Origin: Asterias rubens
Lineage: Eukaryota > Echinodermata > Asteroidea > Forcipulatida > Asteriidae
NCBI RefSeq assembly: GCF_902459465.1
Contig: NC_047083.1
Coordinates: 7,307,526-7,371,525, forward strand
DNA length: 64,000 nucleotides
Direction of reading: 5' to 3'
The stretch's first letter is position 1. Each line of letters starts with the position of its first letter. Under the pieces are notes generated by a model. The model had not been told where the DNA came from. It saw only the letters and a program-made list of their open reading frames with translations, and made no database searches. Shown here one piece after another: positions 31,888 to 44,100 of this stretch. The translations under genes were made by a program, and so were the position numbers.

Positions 31888-32126
31888 ATATTAAATGTGC
31901 AGGACACAGCTATGGCCTCCACGGGTGTATAAGTACACAATCTAACACAACTTCTCAACAATTGTTTTATTGATTGGAATTATTAGTCTTCCAGACGTTT
32001 AAAAATTACATGAGACTGACAAACACAAATCGATATTGCGGCTAAATAAATAAGCGTGTCGCAGACTGCAGATCTTCTTTCAGAACATGACACAATGTGA
32101 CAAAACGAGTGAGCATTAAAGGAGCA

Positions 32127-32474
32127 TTAAAGGAACATTACAGAATTGGTTTTTGCTAGCAAAATAGTGGCTGGCAGTGTAAGCACTTTATGTAATCCAC
32201 CATATACATCAACTGAAAAATCTGTAGAAGTTTGAGATCGACCGGCCATCTGGGTCACTAGAGAATAGTGAAAAACCGATTACAAAATATTGTGCATTGC
32301 ATCGATGCCAAACGCGAAGTTAGATTATTTATTTCTCATCAAATATGACATTTCAGACAGAAATATTTAAAGGGATGTTTTCAACTATCATAATCATTAG
32401 ACCGTGTAAGTTTTATGTAAATCTGTGATCTTCACGATTTTTGTTTCTTACCAGTTCTGTAACGTTCCTGTAAA
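32127..32474. repeat. Foldback MITE family D, full copy
   Basis: Ends TAAAGGAACATTACAGAATT and CCAGTTCTGTAACGTTCCT. The interior (GTGTAAGCACTTTATGTAAT, ATCAAATATGACATTTCAGA) is unlike families A-C. The next element (family B) abuts it. Confidence 0.85.
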
Positions 32475-32836
32475 GGGAACTCACCTTGGATCGGACGAGT
32501 TGGTCTATGGAAAGTGTTTGAAACCGTTTGTTATAAAATGAATATGGCTGGAAAGATGTTTTAAAAATAGAATATATTAATCGCCCAAATATGCATTAAA
32601 ATTGCATGATTTTCCTTATCCGTCTTGAACAACCACGGCACGCCATTTTGTGGAGTCAAAGTTTTGACTCCACGTAAAATGGCCGACAGTGTTAGTTCGC
32701 AAAATAAATGGAAAACCGCGCAATTTCGAGGCATGTTTGTGTGGACATTTAAATTCTACTTTTAAAACACTTTTCCAACCAGATGCATTTCATAACAAAC
32801 GGTTTCAAACACTTTTTTTTAGACCAACTCGCCCAA
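32473..32836. repeat. Foldback MITE family B
   Basis: AAAGGGAACTCACCTTGGAT to AGACCAACTCGCCCAATAGA; central GGAGTCAAAGTTTTGACTCC palindrome intact. Confidence 0.85.
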
Positions 32837-33470
32837 TAGAGTGAAAGCCGGGTAATTTCAACTCGATCTAGAGTGAAGTTCGTTTTCACTCAAAAAGAGT
32901 GACACAAATTGACTTTCACTTAAAAATAGCGAAACTGACACCACTCGGAAAAGAAATAGCAAAGTTGATCAAATAAACCTACTTGTGTGGTCATACTTGG
33001 GTCTCTTCAAATGGATCACGTGTTGGCTACGAGATAACCCTTCCCTGCACATACATAGTCAAAATTTGACAACCACTACAGTCACCAATGCAAGGAGTTT
33101 TCTGTGGGTGATTTCTCTCTGACTTTACAAAATATCTCCTACTATCATATGACAACAGGCAACTCATTTCGCTCAACACCGTCACCCAAAATATCCACTG
33201 CAGTCACTGCAGTCACCCATGCAAGGAATTTGCTACCCCCGGAGTTTCATTGTGAGTTAGAGGTTATGTTGCCATGGCTCCCGGCAACAAAGTGAACCCT
33301 ATGGGGTGCTAAACTCACTGAGGGTGATCGTTTGGGTATTCATGGTCAAACTGGGTTTACACAAAACAACACCTGATGATATACAGGTGTATCAAGAAGG
33401 AACACTGATTGCGGGATTTGTACCACATAATTATCATGTCACATAGTTTGTGTATTGAATCGTATACACT
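32837..33470. other. Intergenic, no gene seen
   Basis: Contains short tandem CACTGCAGTCACTGCAGTCA near 33198-33220 and GAGTGAAGTTC / TTCACTCAAAA near 32870-32895. No gene. Confidence 0.4.
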
Positions 33471-33629
33471 GGGGTGGATTTCACAAAGAGTCAAGACTAG
33501 TCTTATCTCGAGTTAGGACGAATTACTCGTCCTATATTCATAGGACTAGCCGTAAGTTTTCAATAAACTCCTAATGGGTCATAGACTTTAGTTCAAAGTT
33601 AGGATCATCTTTGTGAAATCGACCCCTGG
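33471..33629. repeat. Foldback element family G
   Basis: GGGGTGGATTTCACAAAGAG and CTTTGTGAAATCGACCCC ends; interior with CTCGAGTTAGGACGAATT. Confidence 0.75.
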
Positions 33630-33639
33630 TACATGAGCA

Positions 33640-34410
33640 CGGCCACACTCAAGGATAGCCTACACACTTTGTTTCGTGTCCATATTATTTTATGAGCAAA
33701 AGTTTGAAAATCACTGTGTGGCAGCAGTTATTTGTATGTCAATTAACAGTCGCTGTGTCAATGATGAATTAAAGTGCTTGATGGGGTTCGTAGAATACAA
33801 GATCTGCAATTAGAGTTTCTTAATATGTATCTGTAGCTAAAAAATTTTTATTTTTTTTTGTAAAAGAAAGGTTATCCAATATTGGGGATGTGCGCGTGTA
33901 CTATATGTCAACAAACTGTAAATTGGTGAGCTTTCTTGGCTAAAATCGCAAAAAAGGCATAAAATGTGTCACGACACAGCTAATCCCATTGCAATACATC
34001 AACATGGTGTGTACTTACCAAAACAAGTCAGTGGAACAGCAAAAGTAGTGCAAAAACATCATGTATTTATAGGGCATACTCACCATGTGCTTGGTGTAAT
34101 AATCTGTGAGGTTGCAGCCGGGCCTCACACATTGAGCAGACGACACTAACTTTTTACAGTTCTGGTAAAATATTAGGCCAGTAGTTGGCCTATTTTTTTT
34201 TAAGCAAAGCTCGATAGGATTGTCATTGCTCTATAGTCAGAATAACAGCTTACCTTAATGCTCAAAGTTTCACTTTCAGCTCCAATGCAGGTCAACTAAA
34301 TTCACCATAAATCAACGCACGGTCCATTGATGTGATAGGAACCCTTCTATTTACAGTCAGAGTGATTTCCCTTAACGTGAAAATGACGTATCAAAAGCTG
34401 ACGGGCACGT
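33640..34410. other. Intergenic, no gene seen
   Basis: No domain-bearing ORF and no recognised repeat. Confidence 0.4.
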
Positions 34411-34411
34411 A

Positions 34412-34567
34412 GCCTTCAGTCAAGGCGCACGCAGTGGCGGTGCATGTCACGCACCCATTTAGCCGCTCGCGCTAGGTTTTTTTTTTCGTTCATGGGGTCG
34501 TGTGTGACATCCAGGGGGTGCCGCGTGTGACATCCAGGGGGTGCCGCGTGCGCCTTGACTAAAGGCC
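34412..34567. mobile_element. Small foldback element (AGTCAAGGCGCACGC ends)
   Basis: TTCAGTCAAGGCGCACGC at the left and GCGTGCGCCTTGACTAAA at the right are inverted ends. Inside, GTGTGACATCCAGGGGGTGC is duplicated in tandem. Confidence 0.75.
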
Positions 34568-34739
34568 AACAGGCAAGGTGTACGCGATCCTGGCAAGTGG
34601 AAAGCTGGCACTTGCGGCTGGAGAGAAAGATTACAGGTAACAAAAGCGAACCTTGGTAACGCATGGTCATGAATTATAGACTACCTGAGTGGAGACTAGT
34701 TATCGTTTTGTTTAAAATTGATGAAGTTATAAATAAGTA

Positions 34740-34960
34740 ATTTGAGGTGGGTCAATAAGTTAAGAGAATGATTTCAAGTCAGCCCCCCCCCCCCATCTCC
34801 CGCTGAAGTAGCGTAGTTACAGCAAGGGTGTTTTCCCCCCATTATTCTCTTGCAACTTCAAGCCCAAACTGAGCCAAAATTTACACACGTTTGTTAGTGT
34901 ATGCATTATGTCGAGATAACCAACTGAGAATAAGTTATTGGGTTTTTTTTAGGGGGGGGG
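34740..34960 (-). repeat. Decayed family A-like element
   Basis: CTGAAGTAGCGTAGTTAC, CAAGGGTGTTTTCCCC, ATTCTCTTGCAACTTC and CGTTTGTTAGTGTATGCATT correspond to the family A right arm. Poly-C and poly-G tracts flank it. Confidence 0.6.
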
Positions 34961-35365
34961 GGGTGCTGCAGTTGTTGAGACATTATTACTTGCGAGTCCA
35001 AAACCCAATGGTTGAACCAGTGAAACTCAACAATGGACTTTTTCCCAATAGTTTCTTGTAACTTTGATAATCGACTGATAAGCCAAGTTATAACACACCT
35101 CTTGCTTGTTCTGTATTCTGGTTGGCTGAAACACAGTCACGTGGGATGAACTATAGTATAGTGATCGCGCGCGCGTGTTTTGCGGGATCCCGAGCGGGCA
35201 CTAGTCTTTGAAAATAGTGCCCGGTTACAGAGCCCTCTCTGGACTTGAACCGTGAACAGCAATTACAAAACTTTCTTTCTTTTCCAGATTTCTGTTCTTA
35301 TTTCACATTTAAGACCGAGCTGTGGTATTTAAAACACATATTGACTGGCATAATTCGGAACCTAG

Positions 35366-35492
35366 TGTAAGTCTATTCCCCCTCGGGCCTGTGAGTGACC
35401 AGAAGAGGTACCCATTTACCTCGGCATTCGGCCTCGGGAAATAGGTCGCTCTTCTGGTCACTCAAAGTCCCTCGTGGGAATAGACGTATACT
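35366..35492. repeat. Foldback sequence (GTCTATTCC ends)
   Basis: GTCTATTCCCCCTCGGG, GAGTGACCAGAAGAG and the complementary CTCTTCTGGTCACTC, GGGAATAGAC form a hairpin with about 110 bp between outer ends. Confidence 0.75.
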
Positions 35493-35673
35493 AGTTACCT
35501 CGTTGCCAGTCAATGATCTATTTCGTCAGAAACCCCACTAATAGTAAGGCGTCCTACAAGGACCGGCCAATGGACCCCACGATTTCACCTACAAAATTTG
35601 CCATGTTGTAATAAAATATTGGATTTCAAAGTCAAAATCTAGTTTTATTTTTGCATGGATTTCCGCTTATACT

Positions 35674-36018
35674 TGAAGGTAATGGACACTATTGGTCAAA
35701 TATCAGTATTCTCACTTGGTCTATCCCAACATATGCATAACATAACAAATCTGTGAAAATGCGGACTAAATTGGTCGTCGAAGTTGCAAGAGAATAGTGA
35801 AAGAAAAATGTTTTTTGCACAACGTGTGTGCTTTCAGCAGGTGCCTAAAAAGGGCTGCAGCCCCGAAGATTTTTTGATGTGACAAATTAATACCTTTCTA
35901 AAAGAAAACTTCGTTACTTCAGAGGGAGCCGTTTCTCACAATGTGTTATACAGTTTACACACCACACTGTGCTAACAATTATACTGAGTAATTGCCAATA
36001 GTATCCAGTGCATTGAGA
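35674..36018 (+). repeat. Foldback MITE family A, diverged
   Basis: GAAGGTAATGGACACTATTG to CAATAGTATCCAGTGCATTG, with GGCTGCAGCCCCGAAG replacing the usual GACCTC hairpin. Confidence 0.75.
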
Positions 36019-36019
36019 G

Positions 36020-36857
36020 GCAAATTCAACTTGTTTTTTTTTTGTATGGATTTCCAAGTTTACTGAAGAGCCCTTCATTTCTGCCACAGACGAGAGTGAA
36101 ACTGACTCGCTAAACACACTACAAGGAACTAACCGCAGGGATATTTATTTATAACTCAAAACAGTGTAAGTAAAATCCCAGCTAACTCTTTCTTTCGAAT
36201 GCCTTTCATTTGTAAGAACAAAGCGTTGGAGTCAACTACACCAGTAGGCTACACTACTTCAGCTGTGCAGTTCGGTGTGAGAAGTGTTGTCCTGTGTGGG
36301 CCTTTCCTTTCACAACAAAACTGGAAAGATCGACCAAAACATCGTGTTTGATTGTCCTGAGGAGTCTCAAATGAAAGATATTCAATCATTTCCGATAAGT
36401 CTGTGTTTTAGTTGCCTTATTTCAGTCTGCCTTATAGTGTCGGCTCTTTTATACAAACAAAATATTTGTAAATGTAATTATCGTGGTCAGTTTGGATGCT
36501 GAAAATACTGGGAGGTTGGGTGTCTTTGCGGAGCTTGATGAGAGTGGACTTCAGCAGTGACAGGTACGCCACATGGTTTAGCTAAGCCCACGCGTAGTGG
36601 CTTACCATTTCACACTTCCGCGACTGGGTTCGAGTTGTTTTCTTCCTCCATGGTTCGAGGAACAAAACTCTGAATTGTGGATTTATCTCTCGCACCGAAG
36701 ATCACAGCGTCCGTGCACACCTTTCTCGGTTTCTGATCAGTTCTTTTTGAGACATCAACAGGCTGCTTAAAGCAATCTTAGACCACACTGCATGCCTGAT
36801 GCAATTCAGGCTTTTATCATATGACTCGAAATCTGGCTGACCATTTCTTTCAAAAAC
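36020..36857 (+). other. Upstream region of the ZU5-UPA-Death gene
   Basis: Presumed promoter/5' UTR. An in-frame stop (TGA 36822-36824) precedes the ATG at 36858. A 72-aa ORF at 36284-36502 with one hydrophobic segment is not supported as a gene. Core promoter elements are not identifiable by eye. Confidence 0.4.
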
Positions 36858-38189
36858 ATGTCATCATTTCGATCCGGACAATCAGAAGGAAATCAGTCAG
36901 TCGAGTTCTCCGCCAAAAACAGGAACAAGCTTCCCGCCAAAAACAGGCACACCGAACTCAACCACACGTACGACTCGGTCAAATCACCACCAGTGCCCAA
37001 GAAACGTGATTCCATCGGTGGCGGTTACGTCATTCCAGCAAGAAGGTTCGCCCAACAAGAGGACCCAACCGAACACTACGTTAATGCGCCGAGGAATCCC
37101 CAGGCTAGAAACTTGAAGATTGGGGGGCGGGAAGGTCTGCCACCTCAGGTGCCACCAGTAGGAATAAAGCCAAGGACGCCAAAACGAGAGGGTAAAGTCA
37201 ATGCCAATTCTCCTCGTCCACAAAGGAGATCTGAATTTGATCCACCAACAACCATGGGGAACCTTCAAGGCATCCTTGAAAGCAGGATGAATTTTGTAAT
37301 CCCCATCCCCAGTGTGAGACTGACCAACAGCTCGACAGCCGAAGCCGACCCGCGAAGCAGGGGTCAAATACCGATACCGAGGTTTCAGAAGGACCGAAGA
37401 CTGGGGCCTTCGAGGCAAATCACAGTGCCGTTCTCTGGAGCTGTAAGGCACCCAACCTCCAGGTCGTTGACCACGGGGTTTCTCAGGGAGCTGGAGACTG
37501 TCGACCCGGTCTTGGGTGGTATCTTCCAGCAGTGCGGGGATACCATGGAGCGATACGCTAAGCAGGTAGCTAATGGGCGTCTGATCTTCACCTCCGATCG
37601 TTTCGCGTGTGGGATGTTCGACCACCGTGGGGGTTATCTCCCCCTGCCTGCCCACAAAGTATCGCTCTACGTTACCCCTCATGCGATCGTGGGAGACGAG
37701 CAAGAGCCTATCTTTGTTTACGTCCTTCCCGAATCCACCCAAGAGATTCTAGTCTTTGAGAATGGTGAGGAGGTTATAAGCTCTACCATCGTTTGTGGTA
37801 GAACTGGACACAAATTCTCTAGCGATGTTGTTCTGTCTTTTCCAGTGTCGACACATGGCCAAGATAACTCTGTCGATCAACAGGTCATTATCTGGGAGTA
37901 CGGGATGTCGACAGACGACAAACCCAAACAACAGGTTATGGACAACATCCTTGACTGTTTCTACTCCATTCAAGACAACCGTTGTACCCTGATGGTCAAC
38001 CAATTAGCACACTTCACTGTCATCTCGAAGGCCGAACGACGGGCCGAGGGTTCCCGATCTCACTATCCGAACCCGTCTTCGGATGAGTCCGTAAGCCTTC
38101 GGGTTGGCGTGTTTGGTCGGCAAATAGCAGGGACGGGGAGTGCTCAGATAAGAGTTATATTTTGGAAGGACAGTGATTTGGAAACGAAG
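36858..38189 (+). CDS. ZU5 gene exon 1: N-terminus, ZU5, start of UPA
   Basis: 444 codons. Kozak-like AAAAACATGTC. The ZU5 fold occupies the last third; SVSLRVGVFGRQIAGTGSAQ begins UPA. Donor GAAACGAAG|GTAAAT. Confidence 0.88.
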
Positions 38190-41100
38190 GTAAATATTTG
38201 TAGTTATTTTCAATATCTTTCTGGAATTTTGTTTTATTTTATATAATTTGTGTTTTTTCCGCACAAACGTTCAAATTCACGCATGTTTCCTTTAAAGGCA
38301 AAGCTGTCTCTTGGAACCGATCGATTGTTTTAATCCTATATAAATGAAGGTGTATACAATAAAACTATCATGTAGAAATTTCATTTCCAAAGAGTACAGC
38401 CAAGGGAAGAATCCCCTAGAGCCAACCTGACTTCCATCTGACCAAAACCAAAGAGTCTCAAACGTCAAAGTATTTTTGCAATCTGCAAAAAAGCATAACT
38501 CGAGGCAAGCGCTCAGCCAGTATGGTTTGAGGACCGGGCCGCTTAAGGGCCCCTTGAAGTTTTGCGTTAGTAGATTCTGTCTGATGCGATCTAGGCCAAC
38601 CCAGGTACATTTTTACCTCAAACAAAAATCATCTCAAAGGCTTTAAATAAAAGGAAAGAAAATTAGGCAAGTATTGGCCTTGTCACACGAGGCAATGTTT
38701 GCAGGGAAAGAGGCAACCAACTGCAGTTCATTCAACATAACACGGGTAATTTTTCAAACAGTGTCTTCCAAAAAATTATGAGAACACTCAAATGTGGATA
38801 GATTACTTTGGGATGACATGACCCTTAAGACCTTTTCACACGACAGAGGCTCTTGGTTCTTGGTCTCAGGTGCCAGATTTCGGGTGTCTATAGACCTTTA
38901 TCATGCTGTCTCCATCTTGGTTATGTTCCTCGTATCGAATAACAATAATGATTGCTAACACTAATTTTGCAAATAGGAACCAGACTATTTTGTTCTTCCA
39001 GCTTCGGTTTGGCAACATTGATATCAATGGGATAAATTCAAGATGGCTGCACCGTGATAAAGGTCTACTGTTGGACCCTTTTCCCCCTTTCGCCTCCTTT
39101 CTTCCTAACTCCTTATCTGGGTTTTGGTTTCGTCTTGTACTTGAACGAATTCCAGTTCGTCTTATGGAAGTGTCGTGGCCGAGCATTTAAGAGCAGAGTG
39201 TGGGTTCGAATCCCCTATAGCCGTGACACTTGTGTTCTTAAGCAAGACACTTAACCAATGCTTCGTCCTTCGGATGGGACGTGAAGCCGTTGGTCCATGT
39301 GTTGTGTTAACGCATGTAAAATAACCCAGTGAACTTATCGGAAACAGAAGGGGTTTGCCCTGGTGTTCCTGGCTGTGGCTGCATGCTGTATGCGCCGTAG
39401 CACCTTGTAAACCCTTATAAGGTGCTAAATAATTGGGTCTCAGAATTCATCACCGCAATTACCTATCTTTCTGAGAGTTTGTATGTACTCAGCGCCTTGA
39501 GTACTTTGTTTGGTAGATAAGTGCGCTATATAAGACTTCGATATTGTTTTTATTATTATTTATAGAGGATAATGTGTGAGGAGCAACGGGATGGTTTCTC
39601 CAAGTTGGACCGGGTTAGGGTCATGGTTATCAACAGATACCGCAAAGCAGTATGGGTAACAGTCATCAATGTCATACCAGGATGGAACCTTCTATCAAAA
39701 GACAAAGAGGTCAGAGTTTATTCTGAGTATAAGAGTCCCTTTAAAGGCACTGGACACTATTGATAATTATTCAAAATAATTGTTAAAGGCAGGGTGGACA
39801 CTTGGTAATTACTCAAAATAATTAGCAAGCGCTATCATAACAACAATGTTTCTATTAACAGATTCACATTTAATTGTTTTAAAAAGACACTTAACAATAA
39901 ATGAGGTCATCAAACAGTTACGGCGACTTGATAAAGAAGTCCAAGTACAAAGTCTGTCGGTGTATGACTTTAGTAATTATGCTACTCAAAATAATTATTA
40001 GCATAAAACAATTCCTTGGTAGCAAGCAATAGAGAGCCGTTGATAGTATAAAACATTGTGAGAAACAATTATGCATATGTTGTGATACACCAAGTCTTTG
40101 ACAATTGTGACCCGCTCTGTGAAAATTAGTCAGATGTAGACAATTTCAGGAATTGAGTTAGATGCATGGCTGGAAAGAACACATCAGCAGCAGTAATTTG
40201 GTATGTGTCTAATCTTTGGGGTGTATCGCGTTGCTGAGTTACTCCCGTTTGAAATTAGCCACTGCACCATTTTTTGTGAAAAACGAATTACAAGTAAAAT
40301 GATATTTTAAACTACCATTGTGTGCAAAAGGATACAAATTAGGCATAAGTATGATCACAAAATTGCTGTATTTATAGCTTTATTGCCTAAAAGTAAGTGT
40401 TCTAAAGGGTAACCATGCAACTAAAGATCTTTAAAAGAAAAATATTTTTTTTTCTTTTCATTTTCCACGTTAAACTGTCCATAACTTAATATTGCATTGG
40501 GCGACATGTGATTCATTTTGACAGAGTGGGTCACTATTACCAAAGGCGTCAGTGCCTTTAAGTGTGAAGCCATTCCGCTTACCAAATCACTTAACATCTT
40601 CCGGGTTTCAGTTAACCCGGATCTATTTTTTTTTTAATAGATGTTAAATTTGCATCGGGGAAAAAGAGTACATTGTACTCATTTTAGTTTGACCATTACA
40701 CCGATGTGTGTTAGCACTTCTAAGTACTAAGTACTATTAATTTGTGGTTTTTACCCATATACACCGATGTGTGTAGCACTGTATACTCAGTACTTTCCCG
40801 AGTCCTGTGAAAAAAATCACAGGCATTTTTTACTCGGGTGGGATTCGAACCCACGACCTTTGCAATTCCAGAGCAGTCAGGTCGTGGGTTCGAATCCCAC
40901 CCGAGTAAAAAATTCCTGTGATTTTTTTTCACAGGACTCGGGAAAGTACTGAGTATACAGTGCTACACACATCGGTGTATATGGGTAAAAACTAAAAATT
41001 AATATTCTTTATCCCCGATGCAAATTTAACATCTATTAAATACTAAGTACTAATTTCAGGCATATTACGGGTTTGAACCGGAGTCCACAGGGGTAAAATG

Positions 41101-44100
41101 AAGGGAAAAAAACCCACAGGCCAACCCGGGCAATGGTTTTTTGTGCATGCTCCGTGAAAGCACATTCCCAAAGGAAGCATGGTATTGAACCCTGATCTTG
41201 CTCTCAATGTGACTCAATACTATAAACACGTATTGCAACTAGTTCCTTTTTCAGTTTTGATTCCTTATAACCCTTTGAGCAACAATGATACAAACTTTCA
41301 CTTTTGTTTGTTGTTAGCATGGAACATTTTTTCGAAATTAAGGCGGAAACGTAAAATATAATACGGAATTGGCCTACAATCACGCATTGCAAATAATGCA
41401 CAATACATGTATATAAAACATACTTCATATAATGAGTAGGGTAGATGGCCTTAGCTTTCGATCCAAACCGGACCTTCTTAAGAGGCATAAAATAAGTACA
41501 AACAAATACATATCCATTTATAGAAAAAGAGAGGGGTAAGGGATTAAGGGAAGGATCCAGAAAGAAGCGGGAAATTACAGCCAATCAAAGTTTCTATTTC
41601 AGAAACAATTGGTGGCTATGAACCAATAGGAGTGGAGTGGTGAGGACAAAGGATGTTCAGAAATTGTTCTGAAAAGAACAAGTAGGGAGTGGGAACAGAC
41701 TTTATATACATACATACATACAACAGAGCATTTGTAAAGCGCCGTCCATCGATATCAAAGCACTGAAAAGAGCAAAACCAGTGGAACTAAACACTGAACT
41801 AAACACACTACATCTAATACAAACAAGTTTTGAGATATTTTTTGAACAATGTCAAAGAGTTACCATTTCTGATGCGTACTGGGAGGTTGTTCCACATTCG
41901 GGGAGCAACTAAGGAGAAAGTCCGGTTGTGAGCAGATGAAAGTGTTCTGATGGTTAATTGAGTGTTCGGTATAGGCGTGTGGTGTCAGAAGCCGACACTT
42001 TGTCAAATATTTTGTGAACATCGACAAAAAAAATTGCCGATTTAAAGACATTGGACACTATAGGTAATTGTCAAAGACTAGTCTTCACAGTTTGTGTATC
42101 TCAACATATTCATTAAATAACATACCTGTGAAAATTTGAGCTCAATCGGTCGTCGAAGTTGCGAGATATTAATGAAAGAAAAAACACCCTTGTCTCACGA
42201 AGTTGTGTGCTTTCACATGCTTGATTTCAAGACCTCGAATTCTAAATCTGAGGTCCCGGTCCCGAAATCAAATTCGTGGAAAATTACTTCTTTTCGAAAA
42301 GTACGTCACTTTTAGAGGGAGCTGTTTCTCACAATGTTTTATACTATCAACCTCTCCCCATTACTCGTTACCAAGTAAGGTTTTATGCTAATAAATATTT
42401 TGAGTAATTACCAATAGTGTCCACTGCCTTTAAACGTTCTTTGAGCGATAAACTCCAAATGGGGAAACAAAGTAAATATGACATTTCAAACATAAATATT
42501 TCAAGGGATGTTTTCTTCAATCAGCATCATAAGACCGTCGTGTAAGTCTTCTGTAAATCTGTGGTCTTAGGCGAGTTTTTTCTTCCGTTAAGAAAATGAT
42601 TTCAACGATCAACATTTTCAATATTATAAATATTTTCCCGTTTTCAGAATTTTACGGTGGAGCACATCCTCTCACAAAACCGCAAAGGTGGTCATTTCCC
42701 ATCCTGTACGTTCGCCCTATATCGTGTCGGGGGTCCGGGGGCAACCAATACCCCTCATGTAGCAGCATGCACCATTGAGGTCTCACAAGACGGTGGGGAC
42801 GAAGATGATGAGAACGAGGGTGATACCATACAGTTGGTGGCAATAGTTGAAGGCGTTGCAACCAATCAGCAAGCGGTTTGTGATGTACGTTTTTTTGCTA
42901 TATATTTTATGTATATTTGGTTTGCGGTAACACCATGTGTGTATCTACTTGCAAGTATAGAATTGTTCTTAGGGAACTGTCTTGCTTATTCTACTGCCGC
43001 GGACTAGAGCAAGACAGTCGAAACGTTGAGACCAATTCAGAACTGACTCCGCAGCAGTACAGTTAATTACGATCCTATAAGCTAAAGCAGTAGTCCAGTC
43101 TATTTTCTATACCATCCGCCCTGCATGGTCTTAGTTAATAAAGCTGGACAGTTCTTTTCAGAACTGAGAAGTCTCCCGAACCTCCGATTATCTACTCCGC
43201 GGCAGTAGAATAAAGCAAGACAGTTCCCTAAGAACAACTCTACCTGGCAAGTAGATACACACAAATATACATTTATACCTCACCATGCAATGCCTCAAAT
43301 CCTATATATATATTTTATCTTAGAAAAGTTATAGGAAAATGCTTTAAATATGCATTTCCAATGAAATATTATAGGGCCTACTCATAGAGTTGTTCACTTG
43401 AAAGCGAAAGCCAATTACCGCTATCGTTTTGCTTTCATTCTATTTTGGACAAGTCAAATAGAGTTCCTGTTAACCACGTACAACTTTGGAATAACCCTGG
43501 AATAAACTTCACACGTTGCCTTGGATCGGACGAGTTGGCCTTTGTGAAAAGCGTTTGTAACAATTTGTTATAAAATTGATATGGATAGAAAGATGTTGTC
43601 AAAGTAGAATACAATGATCTACACAAATATGCCTCGAAATTGCTTGGTTTTCCTTTTACCTCGTCGACTAAACACGGTCGGCCATTTATGGGAGTCAAAT
43701 TTGACTTCCATAAATTGCCGACCGTGTTAGTTCGCGACGTGAAATTAAAACCGTGCAATATTGAGTGATACTCGTGTGGATCATTGTATTCTACTTTGAC
43801 AATATCTTTCTATCCATACATGCATTTCATAACAAACGGTTTTCAACGCTTTTTATAGACTAACTCGTCCGATCCAAGGCAACGTGTTCCTTTAAGCAAA
43901 CCTTTGATTTAGGCGCTATATAAATTGTTTACAGTTGATTGAGGCAAGACAACAATTATTTTTAAAAATCTAACAAAAATAACAGTTTTGATGTCATAAT
44001 AAATGCATGCCGTGTCGTCACTCGTGAAGTCGTGGTGTGTAACCAAATGGATGTTTGTTTCGCAGTGGACACTATTGGTCAATACTCAAAATAATTATTA

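Noticed and set aside
36284-36502. 72-aa ORF with a hydrophobic segment upstream of the ZU5 gene
   Set aside because: No homology or splice evidence; may be 5' UTR.
36984-37742. 252-aa minus-strand ORF opposite the ZU5 exon
   Set aside because: Antisense shadow of exon 1, no domain; the plus frame has clear ZU5 homology and splice continuity.
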